19,840 nucleotides of DNA from an uncultured Ruminococcus sp. (GTDB lineage Bacteria; Bacillota; Clostridia; Oscillospirales; Acutalibacteraceae), in NCBI GenBank assembly GCA_902773035.1, contig CACYDB010000145.1, positions 1 to 19,840 of the forward strand, written 5' to 3'. Position 1 is the stretch's first letter, and every line of letters begins with the position of its first letter. A program made the translations under genes and the position numbers. The notes beneath the pieces are model-generated. The model did no database searches. It was not told where the DNA came from and worked only from the letters and a program-made list of their open reading frames with translations. Below are positions 13,285 through 19,840 of the stretch, piece after piece.

Positions 13285-16032
13285 TTATTTTACCCTGACC
13301 TTCAGCTTAAGGGAAACTCCGTTTACCTTGATTTTCAGGGTTGTTTTTCCCTTCTTCAAGCCCTTGACCTTGATTTTTGAGGCTGAGGACTTGGAGATGA
13401 TTTTTGCCTTCTTTGTGTTTTTGTAGGTATTCCTGACCGTTTTTGCCTTGCCTGTTATCTTTACGGTCGCGGTCTTGTTCCTTTTGACCGTTATACTCTT
13501 TTTTGAGAGCTTCGGCGAGGTTTTTACACTGACCTTGCAGCTGAGCTTCTTGCCGTTTGTGAGGGTCGCGGTCACGGTCGCGCTTCCCTTTTTGAGAGCG
13601 GTTATTTTGCCGTTCTTCACGGAAGCTACCTTTTTATTTGAGACGCTCCAGCTCTTGACCGCGCCGCCGCTGACCTTTAAGCTACAGGTCTTGCCCGCCT
13701 TGAGACTGACGGCGGTTTTGCTAAGCTTTGCCTTTTTCGCGGGAGCTTCGGGCTGAGCGGGCTCTGTCGCGGTTGTCGGAGCATCGGTCGCAGGCTCTTT
13801 TACGATAATCTCGCATTTGGCGGTAAGCGGAGCTTTATCGTCCAATCCTTCGCCGCTAAAGCTCGCGGTCGCGATTACTGTTACCTTGCCCGGCTTTTTG
13901 GCGGTGACAACGCCGTTAACGTAATCCACCTCGACAACAGAATCTTCGTTTATGTATCCCGGCTCCTCGCCCTCGATCTCAAAAATAGGGCGCGGATATT
14001 CGCACAGGTCGCCCTCGTACTCGAAGGACTTGTTGATCTGGAAGGTTTCGCCTACCTCGAGCGTTTTTGACTCGGGTGAAAGCTTTATCGCGGTCGGAAG
14101 CGACGGTTTTGCTTTGTCGGGATCGTAGATGTGATACGTACAGGATTTTTGCATTCCGTTGAACAGAGTCAGCGTTATGGTTACGTCGCCTTCTTTTTTC
14201 AATTCAACAGATCCGTCTCTGTTTACGGTCGCGACGCTCTCGTCGGAGCTGCTCCACTGTCCCGAGGCAAGCGCGTCATCCTTCGCTTCCTCGGGAATGA
14301 TCGCGACATCAGGCAGCGCGCAGCTCTCGTAAATGAGATTTTCCGTATTCTCGTATGTTTCAAAATATACAGCCGTGGGCTGAACCATATCGGCGATCGC
14401 CTTAAACTGCGGTACCAATACGGTATCCTTTCTGAGCGCGATTTCGTCGCGGCTTACTCCTGTTTCCTTCTCGACCCAGCGGATGAAAACAGATCCTTCC
14501 GGCGCCTGCGCAGGCTCGCCCGCGTCGAGCAGGGTGTTGCAACGGAGGCGTTCGGTCTTGACAACCTTGCCGTCAACCTCGCTTGTTACGGTGTAGAAAA
14601 CCTCTGACACCTTGTCGATATTAGAATCGCACCAGCTTCTGCGCGTATTGATAAAGTTTTTGATTTTGCCGACAATCTTATCGTAATCGTTGTAATCACT
14701 ATCAATGTCTTTTGGGGATGTGTCCCAAAGCTCGTGATCCATATTCCACGACTGACGCAGTTCTTCCTTGTATCTGTCAATCACGCCGCCGTCGGAGGCG
14801 AGCTCGATAAGCTTTTCGTTAAAGACTTTCCAGCGGTTCTTGATCACCTCGACAAAATAGGGATCATCCTCTCTGAGCTTGTCGGTCCACTTCATACCTG
14901 TGCTGTTAAAGTCCATCAAATCGGGGTTCTCGTTACCGTCCCACGCGAGATCAAAATCCCACAGCGGTCCGAAGAACAGCTTGCCGCCGTTCTCCTTATG
15001 CAGATATGTGCTGTCGGTTAAGAAGGCGTCGCCGTTTTGCGAAAACTCCTGTATCATCCAGTAGTCAGCCGTTGACTGCATATCGAGCATAGCGGCTATT
15101 TTTTCGTGCCTATCGGCGTCGATTTTGCCGTCAGCCATAATCAGAGCGTCGAGCTCGTTTATGTAGTCGCGGATATATTTACGCTGAGCGGCTCGTCCCT
15201 CGGACAAGTCCTCGCTCTCAAATTCGGGATATCTGTTGATAAAAGAAATCTTGCTCGAATCAGCTGTAAACCAGTTGCTGCGGGGCTCATTGGCGTTCTG
15301 GAACGCGGTGTACAGCGACAGGAGATATCCGCCCGTAATACCGGGCTCGTCGGTAACGTCCTTCTTGATTTTGGAGATATTGACTCGCGACTCCTCGATG
15401 TCAATAAGCTCGCTGACAAAATAGTTGCCGAGGAACTTGCTTTCGCTCTCGCTGCCGATCATAACGACGTCTACGGGGATCATCTGAGGCGAGTATTTAA
15501 TTCCCATCTGATCGCCCAGCCACATAGTTATTCTGTTAAGCATCAGCGAGGGATCTCCGCTGTTGGCAAGCAGCGCCCACTCCTTGCTCTCGCCCATTCC
15601 GAAAAGGTCGGCTTTTTTGTCGAGCTGGATTTTATAGGGCTTCTTATCGCTGCTCCATGTGGAGTTGCCCCTGCCCCTGATATAGTCGAGCTTGATTTCG
15701 CCCTCGGGGACGGAGGCTGAGCCGTACTCGCCCTCGTAGCCCTCGGGTAATACGAACTCGACTGAACCCACACACCTTACGGAATGGTCGGGACTTCCGT
15801 TCATCTGGGCAACAGTTCCGTATTCGTTGTCCGTATCGTCCGCCTTAGCCGCGGAAACGGCGTCCTTGCTCTCGTCAACCCTGACTATCAGCAGAGGAAT
15901 ATTGTTCTGCGGCGTAAGCGGAATTTCATCGCCGTCGGCGGCATTGGCGCACATAACGGCGGATAAACACAGCATAACCGAGATAATTACAGCGGTCGCG
16001 GCTTTGCTTAGTTTTGTAATTTTCTTTTTCAT
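13285..16032 (-). CDS. Secreted CotH-kinase-like protein with Big_2-like repeats
   Basis: A 915-residue exported protein. A signal peptide (about 1-32, ending CANA) is followed by a CotH-family domain (PF08757-like) over roughly residues 85-475. This has IRGRGNSTW, KKPYKIQLDKK, a WALLANSGD stretch and the FFGPLWDFDLAWDGN metal/catalytic segment. CotH proteins are atypical protein kinases; this one would act outside the cell, on an unknown target. The C-terminal half holds immunoglobulin-like modules: VATVNRDGSVELKKEG, GVVTAKKPGKVTVIA, a short Pro/Thr linker, and two Lys-rich Big_2-like modules to the end. No dockerin or sorting signal is visible, so attachment may rest on the basic modules. 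The ATG at 16032 is chosen: AAGGAG sits 9 nt upstream, whereas a GTG at 16041 overlaps it. Confidence 0.85.
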   Translation of the reverse strand: MKKKITKLSKAATAVIISVMLCLSAVMCANAADGDEIPLTPQNNIPLLIVRVDESKDAVSAAKADDTDNEYGTVAQMNGSPDHSVRCVGSVEFVLPEGYEGEYGSASVPEGEIKLDYIRGRGNSTWSSDKKPYKIQLDKKADLFGMGESKEWALLANSGDPSLMLNRITMWLGDQMGIKYSPQMIPVDVVMIGSESESKFLGNYFVSELIDIEESRVNISKIKKDVTDEPGITGGYLLSLYTAFQNANEPRSNWFTADSSKISFINRYPEFESEDLSEGRAAQRKYIRDYINELDALIMADGKIDADRHEKIAAMLDMQSTADYWMIQEFSQNGDAFLTDSTYLHKENGGKLFFGPLWDFDLAWDGNENPDLMDFNSTGMKWTDKLREDDPYFVEVIKNRWKVFNEKLIELASDGGVIDRYKEELRQSWNMDHELWDTSPKDIDSDYNDYDKIVGKIKNFINTRRSWCDSNIDKVSEVFYTVTSEVDGKVVKTERLRCNTLLDAGEPAQAPEGSVFIRWVEKETGVSRDEIALRKDTVLVPQFKAIADMVQPTAVYFETYENTENLIYESCALPDVAIIPEEAKDDALASGQWSSSDESVATVNRDGSVELKKEGDVTITLTLFNGMQKSCTYHIYDPDKAKPSLPTAIKLSPESKTLEVGETFQINKSFEYEGDLCEYPRPIFEIEGEEPGYINEDSVVEVDYVNGVVTAKKPGKVTVIATASFSGEGLDDKAPLTAKCEIIVKEPATDAPTTATEPAQPEAPAKKAKLSKTAVSLKAGKTCSLKVSGGAVKSWSVSNKKVASVKNGKITALKKGSATVTATLTNGKKLSCKVSVKTSPKLSKKSITVKRNKTATVKITGKAKTVRNTYKNTKKAKIISKSSASKIKVKGLKKGKTTLKIKVNGVSLKLKVRVK

Positions 16033-16067
16033 CTGCAACACTCCTTGTGAATGCTTTAGTTGGCTAA

Positions 16068-16096
16068 ATTATAACATATGCCGCCTGTGTTGTCTA
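16068..16096 (-). promoter_or_regulatory. Promoter of the CotH-like gene
   Basis: Minus-strand TAGACA (16091-16096), 17-bp spacer, TATAAT (16068-16073). The leader to the ATG is about 30 nt. Confidence 0.8.
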
Positions 16097-16140
16097 TAAA
16101 AATCAGACTTTATTTATCGGAGATTTCGATTTTGCGGCGG

Positions 16141-16172
16141 AAAAAATCGCGGAGGCAGCTTTTGCCTCCGCG
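16141..16172 (-). terminator. Terminator after the glycosyltransferase remnant
   Basis: Minus-strand 10-bp GC-rich stem (16163-16172 with 16148-16157) with a 5-nt loop, followed by ATTTTTT (16141-16147). It still follows the truncated reading frame, suggesting it once ended a longer gene. Confidence 0.88.
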
Positions 16173-16193
16173 TCGGGTTATTTGATCAATAAT

Positions 16194-16475
16194 TTACGAT
16201 GTGACTCCCTTATTTCTGGCTGTTCCCGAACCGTAGTTCTTGTCTGAGTAAATAACGTGCAGCTTGTCCTTGAGCTCCGCTTTCATTTTGTCGATAGTAT
16301 CGTATACTCGCTGATTGTCCGAAAAATCATCGACCATAATAATAATCCAGTTATCGTCGGTCTGATTTTTTATCGCGTCAACAGCTTCTCTGAAATGCTT
16401 GAGCTCCATTTCAGATCCGCTGAGCTTTACGGGCATAGTTAAAAGCGGAGACTTTCGCCTCCGCTTTCGTATCAT
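16194..16475 (-). pseudogene. Remnant of a family 2 glycosyltransferase
   Basis: An open frame of 93 codons whose middle resembles the N-terminal part of GT-A family 2 glycosyltransferases. It shows an MPVKL start strand, AVDAIKNQTDDNWIIIMVDDFSDN with the nucleotide-binding aspartates, and YSDKNYGSGTARNKG. It then stops at the point where the catalytic DxD region should follow; a full enzyme would be 250 residues or longer. The first 13 codons read RKRRRKSPLLT-like sequence and lie within the terminator hairpin of the upstream gene, so they are probably not translated; the ATG at 16436 lacks a clear ribosome binding site. The frame overlaps the stop of the 999-residue protein gene (ATGA). I read it as a leftover of a gene lost by deletion, possibly silent. 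Confidence 0.7.
16442..16467 (-). terminator. Hairpin terminator after the LRR surface protein gene
   Basis: Minus-strand 9-bp stem (16459-16467 with 16442-16450) and an 8-nt loop, with a short T run ending at 16441. It starts 5 bp after the stop codon of the gene at 16472. The U tract is short, so termination may be partial. Confidence 0.7.
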
Positions 16476-19471
16476 TTTTTGACTGTTACTTTGATCTTTT
16501 TATAGAGTCCGTTCTGGGCATAGGCGTAGATGTAGCAGGTTCCTTTTTTCTTTGCCGTGACCTTGCCCTTTGAATTGACCGTCGCAATCTTCTTGTTTGA
16601 GCTTTCAAACGCAGTTTTGCGGTGGTTCTTAAGCTTTACCTTCTTTGACGTCGGCTTAACGGTAATTTTCAGCGTCTTGCTATTTTTTATCTTGAGTTTA
16701 AGACTCGATGGCTTTGAGCTTACGCTCTTTGCGTTTCCGTTTTTCCCGCCCGTGGTCGCGATGTGAAGTGTTTTTGAGGCGGCGAGCGACTTACCGTTCT
16801 TGTCAAAGGCAACTACAAGATATTTATAGTATGTGTTCTTGCTGAGTTTTTTCTGAGTGAGCTTTGTGGCTTTAACGGTTTTGAGCTTCTTGTACTTACT
16901 TCCGCATTTCGCGCCGTACACGACGTAGCTCTTCGCGCCCTTAACCTTATTCCATACAATAGTGATCGAGTTTTTAGCGGCTTTTTTCTGCCTTGCGCAA
17001 AGAATCGAGAATGTACTGCCCTTTGGATCCTTTTCGGATTTTATCGCGGTTATAAGCTTTTCCGCCTGAGTGGTTGACGCTCCTTTTTCGAGTGATTTTA
17101 TCTGAGGCTCCGCGGGTATTGTGACAGGAGCGGTCGGTTGAGGCTCTGTCGGTTTATCCGTTGCGGGTTCAGGTGTTTCTGTCGCGGGCTCTGTGCTCTC
17201 CGTCACAGGCGCGTAGGTTTCAGGCTCCGAGGGCTTTTCTGTCGTTGGCGCGGTTGTTTCAGGCGATGTCGGGTTTTCGGGTTCGGCTGACGCTGGTTCG
17301 CTATTATTTGATTGTGTGGGCGGCGCTGTTGTATCGTATTCAATTATGTTAACGATCGTTCCGTCGCCTCTGACTGTTTTTCCTTCAAGCCCGCCGATTT
17401 CAGCCGATGTTTTTACGACCTGACCTACCCAAGCTTCGCCGCTATACATCTGGAATTGTACGAGCGCTATGTCGAAATCTGTATCCGCCTCAGCGGCGTA
17501 TACCTGCTTGCCGTCTATTGTTTCATCTGTCGGCAGCATATCATAGATATAAAGGTTGTTCTCCGTGTCCTGAATCACAAGCTTAAAGTTATCAGCCTCG
17601 TTATTATCAGGCAGGAATTTAAAAACTTGTGTTTCCGCGGGCTCGGTCGGCTCGGTCGGCTCTGTAGGCTCGGTCGGTTCTGTAGTCTCCGTAGTCGGCG
17701 CGGTTTCGGGCTCGGTGGCGTCCGTAACAGGCTGAGTTGAGGTTTCACCCGTAGGATCTGTAGGAGAAGCGGTTGTCGTTTCGGACGGTTCTTGGGTGAC
17801 TGTTTCTGTTGTTGTGGGAATATAGCGGGCTTCTATGCTCACAAAGCTCTGTCCGTCTATCTCCTCTATCTCAACATCAACAGCTTCTCTTTCACTCGCG
17901 CCCGCGCGTTTTACATACTCGCCGTCCTCGAGGCTGATATTAACTCCGTAGAGAGCGCGCTTGTTTCCCTCGGCAACGAGCGTTCCTGTCTTGCCGACAA
18001 CAACGTTTGAGTTTGAACCAAAGATTCCGTAGCCTGTATTGACCGGCTCGTTTGCGTCAAAATCGTATGTTGGCGCGGTGCAGTTGGCGACCGTAATCAG
18101 CAGACCGCTGATATACGCGTCACCCGTCAGCTCGATCGCCTTTGCGGCTTTTGCGTAAAAATTCCTGATCGTGCTGACATTTAAGTACGTGGTGGTAAGT
18201 CCAACGGTGAGTACGGCGTTCGGAGATACGGTAATGCTCTTTGCGGTGATCGCGGGGAGCTCGCCGTACATGCCTCCCTGCGACGCTTGAAGTGAGCCTT
18301 CAACTATAAGCGTGGAGGTGTTGACCGCGCGGCTGTTTCTTTTTGTGACCGTTGACGCGACCAAGCCTCCTGTTGACACGGTTGAGGTGAACTTGGAGTT
18401 TGAATTTACACTCGCGTCACTGCCGATTCTGATATACGGCGCGTCAATGCCGTCGGTGGTGAGCTTGCCGCCGCCTGTGAAGCTCAGAGAGCCTGTCGCG
18501 GAGGCTATACCGTAAATGGTGTAGTAATCCGAGCTCGGCGTGAAGGAGGTGGACTCCTTGACGGTGTTCTCGCCGATTAGGCGGATGGTGATGTCTTTGC
18601 CTGAGTAAATTCCCGAGTAGTAAGGCTTATTGTCTGGGGTGTTGTGATTCTTCGGGAAGCTCTCGATCAATGCGTTGTCGAGCGTGAGGGTCGCGGTTTC
18701 GGGATCGTAGGATATATTACCCGAAATGCCGTTGCCTGTGACCAAAGAAGCGTTAGAGCTGTTTACGGCGGTTGAGCCTACCCAAAGGCTGTACTCGGAG
18801 CTTTCGAGCTCGATCTCGGGCTCGGTCGGAGGTTGGGTGACAGTCTCGGTAACGGTCTCGGTGGAGGTTTCGGGCGCGGTTGTCGCCACGGTCTCGGGGA
18901 TTCCGTTCAGGGAAACGAAGTTAAAGCCGTTTTCCTCGGCATAACGACGCGCAACGCTCTCATAATTGGCGCTGATTGTGAAGCCGCTGACCTTACGCAC
19001 AGAGCCGTTCTGGTCGATATAACCAAGCGCTCTGCTGCCGATTTGCGTTACTGAATCGGGGATCGTCACCGAGGTGAGCTTTGGGCAGTTGTAAAACGCC
19101 TTCTCGCCGATAGTTTGAACGGCGCTTCCGATAACAAGCTCTTTTAAGTTTGAGCTGCCCTTGAAGGCGCAGGTTCCTATGTAGGTAACGCCGTCGTATA
19201 TCTTTACGAGGGTATGGGTATTGTACTCCTTGATCCACGGCGCTTTGTTGCTGTCGTCATAGTCAGCCATCGCGCCGCTGCCCGTGATGTAGAGCCTGCC
19301 GTTAGCAACAAGATACTCATATGAGCAGTCGCCTGTTTTGCCGGCTACCTTTCGGACTTGTACGGAGGTTTGTATATGATCGGTAGTATACGCGCCCGCG
19401 CTGATTGAAAAAGCGCTGAGCAAAATCAAAGCGCATAGAATCGCGCTAAGCGGTTTTCGTAAAATACTCAT
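16472..19471 (-). CDS. Multidomain secreted surface protein: BspA-like LRR, beta-rich region, Fn3-like and Big_2-like
   Basis: A 999-residue exported protein. The signal peptide ends near residue 27. BspA-like leucine-rich repeats (LRR_5) cover about 90-185 (TYIGTCAFKGSSNLKELVI, then two more units). A Thr/Glu/Pro linker runs 191-224. A long Ser/Thr/Gly-rich beta-strand region (225-548) has phrases such as ATLTLDNALIE and GKDITIRLIGENT, common in clostridial surface proteins. A second linker (551-613) contains TEP repeats. A unique globular stretch (615-712) precedes a third Pro/Thr linker (713-788), a fibronectin III-like domain (about 830-905) and a Lys-rich Big_2-like module (920-999). BspA-like proteins usually bind host or polymer ligands; the target is unknown. 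No LPXTG or dockerin is seen. The start has AAGGAAG 7 nt upstream. Confidence 0.82.
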   Translation of the reverse strand: MSILRKPLSAILCALILLSAFSISAGAYTTDHIQTSVQVRKVAGKTGDCSYEYLVANGRLYITGSGAMADYDDSNKAPWIKEYNTHTLVKIYDGVTYIGTCAFKGSSNLKELVIGSAVQTIGEKAFYNCPKLTSVTIPDSVTQIGSRALGYIDQNGSVRKVSGFTISANYESVARRYAEENGFNFVSLNGIPETVATTAPETSTETVTETVTQPPTEPEIELESSEYSLWVGSTAVNSSNASLVTGNGISGNISYDPETATLTLDNALIESFPKNHNTPDNKPYYSGIYSGKDITIRLIGENTVKESTSFTPSSDYYTIYGIASATGSLSFTGGGKLTTDGIDAPYIRIGSDASVNSNSKFTSTVSTGGLVASTVTKRNSRAVNTSTLIVEGSLQASQGGMYGELPAITAKSITVSPNAVLTVGLTTTYLNVSTIRNFYAKAAKAIELTGDAYISGLLITVANCTAPTYDFDANEPVNTGYGIFGSNSNVVVGKTGTLVAEGNKRALYGVNISLEDGEYVKRAGASEREAVDVEIEEIDGQSFVSIEARYIPTTTETVTQEPSETTTASPTDPTGETSTQPVTDATEPETAPTTETTEPTEPTEPTEPTEPAETQVFKFLPDNNEADNFKLVIQDTENNLYIYDMLPTDETIDGKQVYAAEADTDFDIALVQFQMYSGEAWVGQVVKTSAEIGGLEGKTVRGDGTIVNIIEYDTTAPPTQSNNSEPASAEPENPTSPETTAPTTEKPSEPETYAPVTESTEPATETPEPATDKPTEPQPTAPVTIPAEPQIKSLEKGASTTQAEKLITAIKSEKDPKGSTFSILCARQKKAAKNSITIVWNKVKGAKSYVVYGAKCGSKYKKLKTVKATKLTQKKLSKNTYYKYLVVAFDKNGKSLAASKTLHIATTGGKNGNAKSVSSKPSSLKLKIKNSKTLKITVKPTSKKVKLKNHRKTAFESSNKKIATVNSKGKVTAKKKGTCYIYAYAQNGLYKKIKVTVKK
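17636..17690 (-). repeat. In-frame 9-nt tandem repeat coding for TEP linker
   Basis: Variants of the 9-nt plus-strand unit GGCTCGGTC repeat in register and encode consecutive Thr-Glu-Pro triplets (about residues 597-612) in the linker of the LRR surface protein. Such a run can change length by slippage without shifting the frame. Confidence 0.85.
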
Positions 19472-19501
19472 ACTGCCACTTCCTTGAATTTAGTGTGTAT
19501 A

Positions 19502-19530
19502 ATTATAGCACAACTAACTATAATATGCAA
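19502..19530 (-). promoter_or_regulatory. Probable promoter of the LRR surface protein gene
   Basis: Minus-strand TATAAT (19502-19507), about 30 bp before the ATG, with a weak -35 TTGCAT (19525-19530) at 17 bp. Confidence 0.6.
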
Positions 19531-19689
19531 TTAATACGATAAATTTCGCAAAACGATTTAGTTGATAATTAATCGAGAAAACGGAGACGGTTATCTGTAT
19601 TTTTCAAACAATTAGAACTTTGTTCTATTAGACAATAACATATCTTACAAATCAGGTCAATAGAGTTATTTATCTCTTACATAAAACCG

Positions 19690-19718
19690 TACCGAACAGC
19701 ATTAATAGCTGTCCGGTA
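19690..19718 (-). terminator. Hairpin in the gene-free right end, possible terminator or attenuator
   Basis: In minus-strand RNA an 11-bp stem forms (19708-19718 with 19690-19700, one G-U pair) around a 7-nt loop, followed by CGGTTTTAT. Read as plus-strand RNA the same stem has an A-C mismatch, so the minus orientation is the likely functional one. Confidence 0.6.
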
Positions 19719-19741
19719 TACAGACTTTTTCGACCCACTTC

Positions 19742-19771
19742 ATTGTACTGTCATAGTGACACCCTCGTCAA
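19742..19771 (-). promoter_or_regulatory. Candidate promoter with a dyad centred in the spacer
   Basis: Minus-strand TTGACG (19766-19771), 18-bp spacer, TACAAT (19742-19747). The spacer holds TGTCA-N3-TGACA (19749-19761), and a second dyad GACAA-N2-TTGTC (19772-19783) abuts the -35. A long spacer with a dyad between the boxes is the layout of MerR-type promoters, though a repressor site is equally possible. Confidence 0.5.
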
Positions 19772-19840
19772 GACAACTTTGTCGAAAGTTTAAAAAATAT
19801 TTCTAAACCTCTTGTAATTTAGCTTTTTCTAAGTTAACAT

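Larger units (their letters stand above)
19472..19840. other. Gene-free right end
   Basis: I see no open frame with a ribosome binding site in these 369 bp on either strand. The AT-rich region holds the probable promoter at 19502-19530, the hairpin at 19690-19718 and the candidate promoter at 19742-19771. The stretch 19531-19689 shows nothing I recognise, nor does 19784-19840. It could be a long regulated leader of the surface protein gene or hold a very short RNA. Confidence 0.55.

Noticed and set aside
15106..15720. 204-codon plus-strand frame opposite the CotH-like gene
   Set aside because: Antisense to a well-supported coding region with CotH motifs and without its own promoter or ribosome binding site.

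Overview
The window looks like a chromosomal segment of a gut-type Clostridia bacterium, most like Oscillospiraceae/Ruminococcus. The signs are moderate GC, AGGAGG-type ribosome binding sites, near-consensus sigma-A promoters, secreted proteins with Thr/Glu/Pro linkers plus BspA-like leucine-rich and Big_2-like domains, a secreted CotH-like protein and a DUF815 ATPase. Genus is an inference from gene content only.

Layout. (1) The left edge cuts a minus-strand 5S rRNA that has its own promoter and no 23S gene on its 5' side. (2) 251-3435 is a tight plus-strand operon: DUF815 AAA+-like ATPase, a BtuF/FhuD-like substrate-binding lipoprotein, a DUF5662 protein and an HD-domain protein, closed by a strong terminator at 3454-3482. 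(3) 3498-5841 is a minus-strand serC-serA operon (first two steps of the phosphorylated serine pathway) behind a consensus promoter. (4) 5945-11740 is a minus-strand unit: a membrane protein with a disordered basic tail, pyrC, an aldolase-like (DRE-TIM) protein of unknown function, and pyrF, then a terminator. The aldolase-like gene is bracketed by two ungapped 193-bp direct repeats (about 92% identical by my count). (5) 11859-12131 is a small Nif11-like leader-peptide gene, divergent from the membrane-protein unit and convergent with a cysK-like cysteine synthase gene. (6) 13245-19530 holds two large secreted proteins on the minus strand, a CotH-kinase/Big_2-like protein and a BspA-like LRR/beta-rich/Fn3/Big_2-like protein, with a glycosyltransferase-2 remnant between them. 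(7) 19472-19840 has no gene but holds a candidate promoter with a dyad in its spacer and a hairpin downstream.

How the genes connect. serC/serA supply serine and the cysK-like enzyme would use O-acetylserine, so the window carries much of a serine-to-cysteine route, although the genes are not in one operon. pyrC and pyrF belong to UMP synthesis. PyrF has Gln where the catalytic lysine of the DxKxxD motif is expected.

The most unusual structure is in the DNA between genes. Six intergenic arrays are built from drifting 7-nt units, several of them starting at a stop codon or just beyond a terminator, one running into the pyrC 3' end. A repeated element of about 80 bp occurs three times plus a fragment, and two copies end in the Shine-Dalgarno sequence of the next gene. 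I found no CRISPR array, no tRNA, no intact insertion sequence and no phage gene.
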